Assembly (NCBI RefSeq): GCF_027604915.1
Contig: NZ_JAJAQC010000009.1
Coordinates: 62,001 to 126,000, forward strand
Direction of reading: 5' to 3'
Source: Streptomonospora mangrovi
Lineage (GTDB): Bacteria > Actinomycetota > Actinomycetes > Streptosporangiales > Streptosporangiaceae
Length of the DNA: 64,000 nt
Shown: piece by piece, positions 38,962 through 47,616 of the stretch
Layout: each line of letters starts with the position of its first letter
Numbering within the stretch: position 1 is the stretch's first letter
Position numbers and translations under genes: made by a program
Notes under the pieces: model-generated
Seen by the model: the letters and a program-made list of their open reading frames with translations, nothing else
The model's database searches: none
What the model was told of the DNA's origin: nothing

Positions 38962-40752
38962 ATGAGAACGCGCAGGCGCGGCGAGCGACGTCGGGGCGGG
39001 GCCACGATCCGGCTGGACGTGGGCGACGGGTCCACCACGACCGTCTCCCTCCCGCGCGCACTGGTCCTCTCGGCCGCGAGCCCCACCGGCGACGCCGACG
39101 GCGCCCCGCCGCCCGCCCCGGCACGCCCGAGGCCCGACCGGGCGGCGCGCCGCCGCGCCGCCGCATGGGTCGCGCTGCTGATGGCGGCCGTGCTGGTGCC
39201 GGTGGACCTCGCCGCCTGGCAGGTGCTGCGCGCCGCCGTGGACGGACGGGTGGACCGCCTGCTCGGCTCGGAGATCACCGAGTTCCGCGAGTTCGCGGCC
39301 TCGGCCGCCGACCCCGCCGCAGGGCGGGACTTCGCCGACGTGGACGCCCTGCTCCAGGCGCACCTGGACCGGCAGCGGCCCGGCCCCCACGAGGTCGTGT
39401 TCGGGCACGTCGACGGCGACCCCGGCGGGCTGGTCTCCGCCGAGCGGGCGGCGCGGGAGGAGATCCTCGCCTCGACCGGCGCCCAGGGGGAGACGCCGAC
39501 CCCGGAAGGGCTGTTGCGGTGGGAGAAGGCACGCGTGCACCTGCCGGGCGGCGCGGCCGGAGAAGGTCCGCGCGGCTGGTTCGTGACCGGCTACCTCGTG
39601 GACGCCGACATGGCCCGCGCCGACCGCACGGCTGGCGTGATCGCGCTGGTCAGCCTGGGCGCCCTCGCGGCGGCGGGCGCCCTGGGGTGGGGTGCGGCCG
39701 GGTGGGCCGCCCAGGCGGAGGGCCGCGCCCGCGCCGTGGCCGTCCCCCGGCCGCCCGGCCGCCGGTCGGGCACCCCGACGACCGGACGGAGAGACGGCGC
39801 GGACGACGACGAGGAGAAACCGGAGTCGGGTTCCGGCACGGGGAATTCGGGCGACGCGTCAGCCGAGGAGGTCGGCGGCGATGTCCCCGAGGACACCGCG
39901 CGGCTCGGCGAGCGCTTCGCCGCACTGGCCACCCGCCTCGCGGAGGCGCAGGCCGCCCTGGACGACGCGTCCGCCCAGGAGGGCGCCGAAGGCGCACCGG
40001 AGGGAGGCCCGGGAGCGGGGCGGGCCGCACCGGCGGGTGAGGGCGTCGCCCCGGGTGCGGACGGCGGAGGCGTGTCGGCAGGGGAAGGTGCCACGGGCGG
40101 GCGGCGCATCCGGTCGGCCGCCGCCGAACTCGACCGGATGGCCCGCATCGCCGAGGACCTGCGCCTGCTCGCGGAGGCGGAGCGCCCCGGGTTCGTGCGG
40201 CCGGTCAAGGTCGCCATGGCCGAACTCACCGTGGACGTCGACGCCCGGCTCCGGACGCGCACCGACCGCGAATGGCGCCTGGACGAGATCGCCGACGGCA
40301 CGGCCTACCTCGACCCGCACCGCGTCACCCAGGCGATGGAGCGGTTGGCCCGCAACGCCGTCCAGCACACGGCCCCCGGCGCGACCATCCACACCGGTTC
40401 GGCGTTCTCGGCGGACGGCCGGACCGTGTCCCTGTGGGTGGCCGACTCCGGCCCCGGTATCGCCGAGCGCGACCAGCGGCGCGTCTTCGCCCCGTTCGCC
40501 GTGGCGGGCGCCTCCCTCGGCGGGGACGGCGACCCCCTGGCGCCGGGTGGCCGTGGGGGCGGCGCGGACGGCGAAGCGCGGCCGGACCACCCCGGTGCGG
40601 GCCTGGGCCTGGCGGTCGTCCGCGCCGTGGCCGAGGCGCACGGCGGCACCGTGGTGCTGCGGTCGGCCCCGGGCGAGGGCGCGGTCTTCCGCCTGGTCCT
40701 GCCCCTCGACGCCCGAGAGCCACAGGATGCCCGGGAAAAGCGGCAGGGGTGA
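38962..40752 (+). CDS. Degenerate membrane histidine kinase lacking the phosphoacceptor helix
   Basis: 596 residues. A basic N-terminus is followed by membrane segment 1 (AAWVALLMAAVLVPVDLAAW), an extracellular domain of about 130 residues, and membrane segment 2 (VIALVSLGALAAAGALGWGA). The C-terminal ATPase is complete: N box RLARNAVQHTAPGA, G1 VADSGPGIAE, F box RRVFAPF, G2 HPGAGLGLAVVRAVAEAHGG. Dimerisation helix 2 (AAELDRMARIAEDLRLLAEA) is present, but helix 1 with the His-Glu-x-Arg-Thr-Pro box is replaced by a Gly/Ala/Glu-rich stretch (about residues 333-385). No other frame supplies it, and no response regulator is adjacent. It cannot autophosphorylate by the usual route. Confidence 0.8.
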   Translation: MRTRRRGERRRGGATIRLDVGDGSTTTVSLPRALVLSAASPTGDADGAPPPAPARPRPDRAARRRAAAWVALLMAAVLVPVDLAAWQVLRAAVDGRVDRLLGSEITEFREFAASAADPAAGRDFADVDALLQAHLDRQRPGPHEVVFGHVDGDPGGLVSAERAAREEILASTGAQGETPTPEGLLRWEKARVHLPGGAAGEGPRGWFVTGYLVDADMARADRTAGVIALVSLGALAAAGALGWGAAGWAAQAEGRARAVAVPRPPGRRSGTPTTGRRDGADDDEEKPESGSGTGNSGDASAEEVGGDVPEDTARLGERFAALATRLAEAQAALDDASAQEGAEGAPEGGPGAGRAAPAGEGVAPGADGGGVSAGEGATGGRRIRSAAAELDRMARIAEDLRLLAEAERPGFVRPVKVAMAELTVDVDARLRTRTDREWRLDEIADGTAYLDPHRVTQAMERLARNAVQHTAPGATIHTGSAFSADGRTVSLWVADSGPGIAERDQRRVFAPFAVAGASLGGDGDPLAPGGRGGGADGEARPDHPGAGLGLAVVRAVAEAHGGTVVLRSAPGEGAVFRLVLPLDAREPQDAREKRQG

Positions 40753-41479
40753 CCGTCCCCTCGCCTCGCGCGTCAGCGCCGCCCCCGGACTGGAAGAATC
40801 GGACATCCGAGTCCTGGTTTCTCGCATGCTGAAACACATTGGGGCTCAGGCGCGACGATATGTGTCCGGCGATCGCTCGGATGCGGAAAAGCGGAGGGTT
40901 GCCGCGCTCAGAATCGGGCGTTCGGGGCGAATTGCTCGGCCGGCCGCACGTCGCGTCTCACCATGTGGCCGTTGTGCTGTGGTGGGTGGCCGCGTGGCCT
41001 TTGTTTGGCAGTGGAGTGAAAGCGCAAACCGGGCAATGCTCCTGAAGCGGGCGGTTGCCTACAGCCGTCATCGCGCTTTCGTTTCCTGACCTCTGCCAAA
41101 CCCTTGCCTCATCGCGCGGCGGCCGTCTTCGCCGTCGCGCTCCCGGTGCACGGCGGCCGTGCCGCCGCCCGATGGCGGGTCCTCGCCGCCTCGGCGGTGC
41201 GCCTGACGTGGGCTCATGCATGCCGCCCCCTGCGGCCGTATGCGGCCGTTTGCTCATCCGGCGGCCGTCTTCCGGCGGGAGACGCGCCCTGTCGGGCGCC
41301 GATCATCATGGCCGCTGCCGCTGCCGGTACCCGCGCCCGCGTGCCTCCGGGCGGGGTGTTCCTCATCTCGTCGGCGCGGTGCGGGCGAGGCGTGGGGGAG
41401 CGGTGTCCGCTCCCGAAGTCCTTGGTGCGCCGGGGTTCCGGCGAGTCGGGCGCTGCCGGGGTGCCGCCGGGCCGCCTGC

Positions 41480-41526
41480 CTCATTAAAGGGCTCTCATGA
41501 GCGGTTCAGAAAAGTCTCATTAGCGG
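41480..41526 (+). repeat. Three iteron-like direct repeats
   Basis: CTCATTAAAGG (41480), CTCATGAGCGG (41494) and CTCATTAGCGG (41516): the last two match at 10 of 11 positions, the first at 8-9. Spacings are 14 and 22 nt. They lie 63-109 nt upstream of the NTPase gene. Confidence 0.6.
41497..41523 (+). CDS. Possible 8-codon leader peptide
   Basis: ATG at 41497 through TAG at 41521-41523 encodes MSGSEKSH. AAAGG lies 6 nt upstream. It sits 65 nt before the NTPase start codon. It may be chance, or a short upstream frame affecting expression of the genes downstream. Confidence 0.25.
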   Translation: MSGSEKSH

Positions 41527-41588
41527 CAATCAGGATTTTCCACATGGCTGGTGGGTCCCGCCACCAGCGGAACACGGAGGTAGTGAAC

Positions 41589-42833
41589 ATGACCGTCCCG
41601 CCGGCTTCCGCCGTCTCCGGCGTCGAGCTGCACCGGCTCACCGACGCCCGGCGCGCGGCGCTGAAGGTCTCCTACACAGTGCGCGCCCTCGACACCGACC
41701 GTCCCGAGCACGTCCTGTCCGGCCCCGGTGTGAGACCCCGCCACGGCGACATCGTCCTGGCCAGAGTCACCGCGATCGGCAAGCACACCCGGCTGGAGAC
41801 CGCCGTGGGGCGGCGCGCCCACCTCTACCCCGGCGACGAGGTGCTGGTCGCCTACGGCGCGCGCTACGCACCGGACCAGTTCGAGGCCGAGCCGCCCGAG
41901 GACCTGCGGCCCTGCCACCTCGTGGCGGCCGGCGGGATCGCGTCGGAGGTCGTCAGCGCCCACGACGGCATGGCCGCGCCGACCTCCCTGGAGCCCGTGG
42001 GCCTGGTGGCGGACGCCTCCGGTACGCCCGTCAACCTGGCCGACCTCGTGGACCCGGCCGACCTGGCCGGCGGCGCGGACCTCGCCGGTCCGGTGGCCCC
42101 GCGCGAGCGGCGCGGCCGGGGCGGGGTGAGCGGGCTGGAGGGCCTGCGCGGCGCGGAGGGAGCGCCGGTTCCGGCGGTCCGGGCCGGCGGCCGGCGCCGG
42201 GGCGCGCCGGCGGTCTCCATCGCGGTCGTGGGCACCTCGATGAACGCGGGCAAGACCACGACCGGCGCGGCGCTCGTGCGGGGCCTGACGGCGGCGGGCT
42301 ACCGCGTGGGCGCGGCCAAGGTCACCGGCACGGGCGCCGGCGGTGACCGGTGGATGTACCAGGACTCCGGCGCCGTGGACTCCCTCGACTTCACCGACGC
42401 CGGCCTGGCCACCACCTACCGCGTCCCCGTCGACCGGATCCTGGCGAGCGCCCACTACCTGCTGGACCGGCTGGCGGGCGCGGGCGCCGACGCGGTGGTG
42501 CTGGAGGTCGCCGACGGCGTGCTCCAGCCGGAGACCGCCGAACTCCTGCGCAACGGCGGCCTGACGGAACTGGCGCGCGGCTGCGTGTTCGCCGCCGGCG
42601 ACGCCGCCGGCGCCCTGTACGGCACCGAGCGCGTGCGGGAGTCGGGGCTGCCCGTCCTCGCGGCCAGCGGCCGGATGACGGCCTCGCCGCTGGCGGTGCG
42701 CGAGTCGCAGCAGGTGCTCGACGCGCCCGTCTACGGGATCGAGGACCTCGCCGACCCGGCCATCGCGGGCGGGCTGGCCTCGCGGTTGAGCATGGGGCCG
42801 GTGCTGGACTCGGTGGCGGAATGGACGGCCTGA
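41589..42833 (+). CDS. P-loop (SIMIBI-type) NTPase with N-terminal beta domain
   Basis: 414 residues from ATG 41589 (GGAGG 8 nt upstream). Residues about 20-130 form a small beta-rich domain (GDIVLARVTAIGKHTRLETA, LYPGDEVLVAYGARYAPDQF). An Ala/Asp/Gly linker leads to a NTPase domain: SIAVVGTSMNAGKTTTGAAL is the P-loop, followed by GYRVGAAKVTGTGAGGDRW and ADAVVLEVADGVLQPETAEL. It resembles DUF1611 or dethiobiotin-synthetase/MobB-type proteins that couple ATP hydrolysis to ligation or insertion. It overlaps the ABC exporter gene by 13 nt, so the two act together. No substrate assigned. Confidence 0.75.
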   Translation: MTVPPASAVSGVELHRLTDARRAALKVSYTVRALDTDRPEHVLSGPGVRPRHGDIVLARVTAIGKHTRLETAVGRRAHLYPGDEVLVAYGARYAPDQFEAEPPEDLRPCHLVAAGGIASEVVSAHDGMAAPTSLEPVGLVADASGTPVNLADLVDPADLAGGADLAGPVAPRERRGRGGVSGLEGLRGAEGAPVPAVRAGGRRRGAPAVSIAVVGTSMNAGKTTTGAALVRGLTAAGYRVGAAKVTGTGAGGDRWMYQDSGAVDSLDFTDAGLATTYRVPVDRILASAHYLLDRLAGAGADAVVLEVADGVLQPETAELLRNGGLTELARGCVFAAGDAAGALYGTERVRESGLPVLAASGRMTASPLAVRESQQVLDAPVYGIEDLADPAIAGGLASRLSMGPVLDSVAEWTA

Positions 42834-44689
42834 CGGCGGACCGGGAGGCGGACCTGACCGGCGGCGATGCCCCGGGCGCCCGTCCCGGTGCCCACAAGCC
42901 CGGCCCCGGCCGCGCCGGCACCCCTGCCCCCACCACTCCCACCGCCTCCACCACCCCCGCTGACTCCGGCGGGGGCGAGGACGGCGCTGCGGTCGAGCCG
43001 CCGCGGCTGCTGGCCGGGCGGCGGCGGTGGACGTTCGCGCTGCTGGTGGCCGTCGGCTTCGGGCAGGCGGCGTCGGCCATCGCGTGGGCGTGGCTCGTCG
43101 GCCGCATCGCCGGCGGCCTGGGCGGCGGCGCGGCCGAGGCGGGCGGCGCCGGTGCGCTGCTCGCCCCGCTGGCCCTCCAGGTGCCCGCGCCGGTGCCCGC
43201 CCTCGCCATGCCGGTGCTCGCCTGGCTGCTGGTCCTGGTCGCCTCCGCCGCCGCGCTGCTGTACGCCGAGCGGGTGCTGGCCGAGCGCCTCGGCCAGTCC
43301 TGGGTCGCCGACGTGCGCACGAGCCTGTTCCGCCGCGTCATCACCTCGCCCGCCCGCACGGTCGGGCGCGGGCGCTCCACCGGCGGCACCTCGCTGCGCA
43401 TGATGGGCAACCTCAGCGCGCTGCGCCGCTGGGCCACCCTCGGGCTGGCCAAGATCGCCGTCGCCGTGCCGCTCCTGGCCGGGTGCCTGGTCGCCTTCGC
43501 GCTGATCGACCCCTCGGTCGCGCTCGCGGCGGGCGTCACGACCGCGTGCGGCCTGGTCGCCACCGCCGCGCTGTCGCCCTGGCTGCGGTCGGCCCACCGC
43601 GCGGCCCGGCGCCGCCAGGCCCGGGTCGCCGCGCACGTGGTGGAGCGGGTCGGCGCGCCGCTGGTGGTGCAGGCGTTCGGCCGCGAGCGGGGCGAGCGCC
43701 GCGTCCTGACCCGCCGCTCCCGCAAACTGGCCGACGCGCAGGTGCGGCGCGCCCGCGCCGTGGGCGCCACCCGCGCCATCGGCGAGGCGACCACCCTGCT
43801 CGCCACGGCGGCGGTGCTGGTGGCGGTCGGCGCGGCCGGCCAGGGCGCGGGCGCGGCGGCGGTGGCGATCGCGATCGTGGGCGTCATGGTCACCCCGCTG
43901 CGGGAGCTGACCCGCATCAGCGAGTACCGCTCGGCCTGCGCCGTCGCCATGCGCCAGGTGCGCGCCGAACTCAACCGCCCGCGCCGGCGGCTGCCCGGCC
44001 GCACCGCGCCCGCGCTGCCCAAGGGCAAGGGCGAACTGGTCCTGGAGGGGGTGCGGATCAACGGCGTGCTGGCGCCCGCCACCGCGCGCGTCCCGGCGGG
44101 CTCGGTCGTCGCCGTCACCGGCCGCAACGGCAGCGGCAAGTCGACGCTGCTGTCGGTGATCGCGGGGCTGGTCCCGCCCGACGGCGGGCGGGTGCTGCTG
44201 GACGGCGCCGACATCGCCACCCACCGCACCGAGTCCGTGCGCGGCGCGATCGGCCTGGCCGGGCCGCACCTGCCGCTGATGCGCGGAACGATCGCCGACA
44301 ACGTCCGCTACGCCGACCCCAAGGCCGACGCCCGCCGCCTGCACGAGGCGGTCCGCGCCAGCGGGCTGGACGAGCTGCTGGCGGAGCTGCCGCAGGGCCT
44401 GCGCACGCCCGTACGGGAGTCGGGCGCCGGGCTGTCGGCCGGCCAGCAGCAGCGGGTGGCGCTGGCCCGCGCCCTGCTGCCCGGTCCCCGCCTGCTCCTG
44501 CTGGACGAGGCCGACGCCCACCTCGACGCCCGCGCCGCCGAGGTGGTGGACCGGGTGATCGCCGGGTTCCCCGGCACGGTCATCGTGGTGGCCCACCGCC
44601 CCGAGCGGCTGCGGTCGGCCGACGTCGTCTGGCACCTGGACCGGGGGCTGCTGCGCGAGGAGCGCCGCGAGCCCGACACCGCTCCCTAG
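42821..44689 (+). CDS. ABC exporter half-transporter (permease fused to ATPase)
   Basis: 622 residues from ATG 42821. The first 60 residues are Pro/Ala/Gly-rich and disordered. About six membrane segments follow (from RRWTFALLVAVGFGQAASAI to the AVAIAIVGVMVTPLRE region). The nucleotide domain has Walker A VTGRNGSGKSTLLSVIAGL, signature GLSAGQQQRVALARALL (SAGQ in place of SGGQ), Walker B RLLLLDEADAHLDARAAEV and switch His in VVAHRPERL. The Gln of the Q-loop region (AIGLAGPHLPLM) appears replaced. Organised like lipid or peptide exporters; substrate unknown. It starts inside the NTPase gene. Confidence 0.85.
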   Translation: MDGLTADREADLTGGDAPGARPGAHKPGPGRAGTPAPTTPTASTTPADSGGGEDGAAVEPPRLLAGRRRWTFALLVAVGFGQAASAIAWAWLVGRIAGGLGGGAAEAGGAGALLAPLALQVPAPVPALAMPVLAWLLVLVASAAALLYAERVLAERLGQSWVADVRTSLFRRVITSPARTVGRGRSTGGTSLRMMGNLSALRRWATLGLAKIAVAVPLLAGCLVAFALIDPSVALAAGVTTACGLVATAALSPWLRSAHRAARRRQARVAAHVVERVGAPLVVQAFGRERGERRVLTRRSRKLADAQVRRARAVGATRAIGEATTLLATAAVLVAVGAAGQGAGAAAVAIAIVGVMVTPLRELTRISEYRSACAVAMRQVRAELNRPRRRLPGRTAPALPKGKGELVLEGVRINGVLAPATARVPAGSVVAVTGRNGSGKSTLLSVIAGLVPPDGGRVLLDGADIATHRTESVRGAIGLAGPHLPLMRGTIADNVRYADPKADARRLHEAVRASGLDELLAELPQGLRTPVRESGAGLSAGQQQRVALARALLPGPRLLLLDEADAHLDARAAEVVDRVIAGFPGTVIVVAHRPERLRSADVVWHLDRGLLREERREPDTAP

Positions 44690-44851
44690 CTGCTCCCCGG
44701 TGCCGAGGGGGCTGTCCCGCTCCGCCCGACCCGGTCGGCGGCGGGTGCGGGGAGGCCGGCGGTCCGTGAACAGCGGCGCGCGCCACGGCGCGTCCGGCTT
44801 GCGCGGGACGGGCGCGGCGCGCACGGGGGCCGGGCGCGGCCGGCGGAGGGG

Positions 44852-45670
44852 TCAGCCGCCCATCGGCCCCGGGCCGGCGACCCCGGTGAACAGCACCAGC
44901 AGCGGCAGGGCCAGGTTGTTGACGGTGTGGACGGCGACGGCGGGCCAGATCGACCCGCTGCGGCGCATCATTTCGCACGCCACGACGCCCACCACGATCG
45001 CCGCCGGCAGCACGACGTTGATGCCGTGGAAGACGGCGAAGATCACCGAGCTGCCCACCACGCCGACGAGCGGGCCGTAGCGCAGCAGGTGGTTGGCGAG
45101 GACGCCGCGGAACAGGAACTCCTCGCCGATCGGGGTGAGCACCGACAGGAACAGGATCGTCAGGACCGCCGCCGCGACCCCGCCGCCGGCCGCGTCGTAG
45201 TACGCCCCCTGCGGGTTCTCGCTGAATCCGGTCAGGGTGACGAGGGCCCAGGTCACCACGCCCTTGATGAGCAGGGCGGCGATTCCGGCCACCGCGCCCG
45301 CCAGCATCCAGCGCCACGTCGTGCGGCGGATCCCGAAGGCGGCGAGCGGGCGGCGGCGCACCGCTACGGCCGCGCCGAAGCCGATGAGCCCGGCGATGCC
45401 CGACCAGGCGGCCAGGACCAGCCCGTGGACCACCGGGGACAGGTCCAGCGGGCCGATCGGACCGAAGAACACCACGGCGGCGGCGGCCACCACGAAGGCC
45501 ACCAGGCCGACGGCGGTCTCGGGCCAGCCCGGCCGCACCGGGGCGGCGGCAGCGGCGGTCCCGGCGGCACCGGCGTTGCCGGTGGTCCCCGTGGTGTCGA
45601 CGGCTTCCCCGGTTGCGGCGGTGTGGGCGGCGCCGGGCCGGCGCGGGTGGTCGGGGCGGATGTCGGACAT
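44852..45670 (-). CDS. CPBP-family intramembrane metalloprotease
   Basis: 272 residues from ATG 45670 (AAGGAGA upstream). A disordered N-terminus of about 50 residues (Thr/Ala/Gly) leads to about eight membrane segments. The CPBP/Abi motifs are TPIGEEFLFRGVLANHLL (double Glu), SVIFAVFHGINVV (His) and AVHTVNNLALPLL (His/Asn), the catalytic set of this family. CPBP proteins process prenylated or signalling peptides, or give bacteriocin self-immunity. It is third in a leftward operon with an ABC ATPase and a frameshifted permease. Confidence 0.88.
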   Translation of the reverse strand: MSDIRPDHPRRPGAAHTAATGEAVDTTGTTGNAGAAGTAAAAAPVRPGWPETAVGLVAFVVAAAAVVFFGPIGPLDLSPVVHGLVLAAWSGIAGLIGFGAAVAVRRRPLAAFGIRRTTWRWMLAGAVAGIAALLIKGVVTWALVTLTGFSENPQGAYYDAAGGGVAAAVLTILFLSVLTPIGEEFLFRGVLANHLLRYGPLVGVVGSSVIFAVFHGINVVLPAAIVVGVVACEMMRRSGSIWPAVAVHTVNNLALPLLVLFTGVAGPGPMGG

Positions 45671-45735
45671 GGGGTTCTCCTTCTTCTCCGGGTGGTCGTA
45701 TCGGCGGGTACCGCCGTCGCGGCCGCCGCGCGGCG

Positions 45736-46463
45736 TCACCGGCGGGGCTCCCAGCGGAAGAGGCGGGTGGCCGCCGCGACGGCCACGGCGACCCAGGCCA
45801 GGGTGGGCGCCAGCAGCACCAGGGACTCCGTGAGGGCGAGCCCGCCGGTCCAGGCGCCGGCGACCAGTTCGGCGGCCGCGCCGCCGGGCAGCAGCCGCTT
45901 GAGCAGGGCGGCTCCTCGGTGCCGGAGAACCCCACCCAGCCGGATACGGCCAGGGTGCCGACCATGATCGGCAGCGTGGTCACCTGCGCGTGGTCGGGGG
46001 AGGTGGTCAGCCCGGCGGTCGCCAGTCCCAGGCCGAGCATCATGGCCGTGGTCGCCAGGACGGCCGCCACCAGCAGGAGGACGTCGGCCGGGCCGCCGCC
46101 GACCGTGCCCAGCACGGTCAGCACCACGGCCACCTGGACAAGGGTGATGGCGGTGACCGGCAGCAGCAGCCCGGCCAGGATCCCGGCGTCGCCGGCCGCC
46201 GTGGAGCGCAGCCGCTTGAGGAACAGGTTCTGCCGGCGCGAGGCGAGCGTGGTGACCGTGGTGGTGTAGAGGCCGATCGCGGCCATGAGGAACACCAGGA
46301 CCGCGGCGACGGCGCCCGGCCCCAGCAGGTCGCCCACGGCCGGGAGCGCCTGGTGCAGGTAGATGTAGAACGCGCTGGACGCCGCCGGAACGACGAGCAT
46401 GGTCACCAGGACCAGGCGGTTGCGGAAGATCTGGATCAGTTCGCCGCGGGCGATGGCGAGCAT
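45736..46463 (-). pseudogene. ABC-2-type permease with a single-base frameshift
   Basis: From ATG 46463 five membrane segments are read (for example NRLVLVTMLVVPAASSAFYI, LLPVTAITLVQVAVVLTVLG, IMVGTLAVSGWVGFSGTEEP). At 45907-45908 the frame breaks: reading straight on gives Cys/Pro/Arg/Ser-rich nonsense into the next gene, whereas a -1 shift gives LLKRLLPGGAAAELVAGAWT and LTESLVLLAPTLAWVAVAVA, the expected sixth segment, then a stop at 45736. Both halves together are a normal ABC-2 permease of about 241 residues. Either a real inactivating deletion of one base in a GC run or a sequence error. Partner of the ATPase gene upstream. Confidence 0.8.
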
Positions 46464-46526
46464 GGCGGGGTTCCTCCGAGTTCGCGGGGGAGGGGCGGAA
46501 ACGGGACAGGGGGAGGGGACGCGGGT

Positions 46527-47450
46527 TCAGTCGTCGTCGATGGCGCGGAAGACGTCGTCGAGGCGCGTGGGTCCGGCCGCCAGGTCCGCCAGTTCCACCC
46601 CGTTGTCGCGCGCCCAGTCCAGGAGCAGCGACAGGTCCTTCTGGAGGGAGAACGTCTCGATTACGAACCGCCCCTCGCCCGCGCCGCTGCCGTCACCCCC
46701 GCCCACGGGCACGGCCGGCAGCGGCGGCGCCGGCGCGGCGGCCGAAGGCGGGCGGGCCGGCAGCGAGAAGCGGATCACCGCCGGCAGCGCCCGCGTCAGT
46801 TCCGCGACGGTCCCCTCCCGGTGGAGGGAGCCCCGGTGCATGAGCCCGATGCGGTCGGCGCGCTGCTGGGCCTCCTCCAGGTAGTGCGTGGTGAGCACCA
46901 CCGTGGACCCGTCCTCGCGCAGCCGGTCCACGGCGGCCCACAGGTCGTCGCGCGAGCGGATGTCCAGGCCGGTCGTCGGCTCGTCCAGGAAGACCAGTTC
47001 GGGCGTGCCGTACACGGCGGTGGCGAAGTCCAGCCGCCGCTTCTCGCCGCCGGAGAGCTGGGAGACCAGGGTCCCGGCCTTGCGGGTGAGGTCGACGGCG
47101 CCCAGCACGCGGTCGACCCGGTCGGTGCGCCCGGTGAGGGCGCCGACGAGCCGGACGGACTCGCGCACCGTCAGGTCCGGCGAGAATCCGCTCTCCTGGA
47201 GCATGACGCCCATCCGGGGCCGCACCGCGCGGCGGTCGCGCGGGCTGCGCCCGAAGACGCGCACGCTGCCCGAGGTGGGAGAGCGGTGGCCCTCGACGGT
47301 CTCCAGGGTTGAGGTCTTGCCCGCGCCGTTGGTGCCGAGCAGCGCGTACAGCTCCCCGGGGCAGACTTGGAACGACACGTCCCGGACGGCGTGGAAGCCG
47401 CCGTAGCTCACGTTGAGGCGGTCGACGTCGATGACGGGTGTGGAGGTCAT
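46527..47450 (-). CDS. ABC transporter ATP-binding protein (CcmA/DrrA type)
   Basis: 307 residues from ATG 47450. Walker A YALLGTNGAGKTSTLETVEG, Q-loop GVMLQESGFSPDLTV, signature VSQLSGGEKRRLDFATAVYG, Walker B LVFLDEPTTGLDIRSRDDLW and switch VLTTHYLEEAQQRADRIGLM. The C-terminal 90 residues, with a Pro/Ala/Gly insert, match drug- or lipid-export ATPases of the DrrA group. First gene of a leftward operon with permease and CPBP protease, and divergent from a two-component pair 166 nt away, the usual layout of peptide-antibiotic sensing and export loci. Confidence 0.92.
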   Translation of the reverse strand: MTSTPVIDVDRLNVSYGGFHAVRDVSFQVCPGELYALLGTNGAGKTSTLETVEGHRSPTSGSVRVFGRSPRDRRAVRPRMGVMLQESGFSPDLTVRESVRLVGALTGRTDRVDRVLGAVDLTRKAGTLVSQLSGGEKRRLDFATAVYGTPELVFLDEPTTGLDIRSRDDLWAAVDRLREDGSTVVLTTHYLEEAQQRADRIGLMHRGSLHREGTVAELTRALPAVIRFSLPARPPSAAAPAPPLPAVPVGGGDGSGAGEGRFVIETFSLQKDLSLLLDWARDNGVELADLAAGPTRLDDVFRAIDDD

Positions 47451-47616
47451 GCCCCGATTCCATCCTCCGGCGCGCGTCTTCGGCAGTGCGCCCGCGTCAC
47501 CACCCGGCCGTGACGTTTCCCAGGGTGAGGACATGACGCGGCGTCACTGGTGGCGCTGGGGCGGGGGCGGGACACTGGGGGCGGCCGCGCGGCCACCGGA
47601 CCGGAAAGGGGGGCAT

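Larger units (their letters stand above)
40753..41588. other. 836-nt gene-free leader region
   Basis: No convincing gene on either strand. GC content and third-position bias fall below the flanks. Near its right end are three copies of CTCAT(T/G)A followed by AGG or GCGG (41480-41490, 41494-41504, 41516-41526) and an eight-codon open frame with a Shine-Dalgarno (41497-41523). The length is unusual for this compact window, so it is either a large regulatory leader or the remains of a lost gene. Confidence 0.5.

Noticed and set aside
40839-41487. Several small open frames in the 836-nt gap
   Set aside because: None has a good ribosome site, conserved-looking composition or codon bias; kept as gene-free leader.
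45907-45908. Programmed -1 ribosomal frameshift in the permease
   Set aside because: No canonical slippery heptamer is seen at the break and straight reading gives no sensible short product; deletion or sequence error is simpler.
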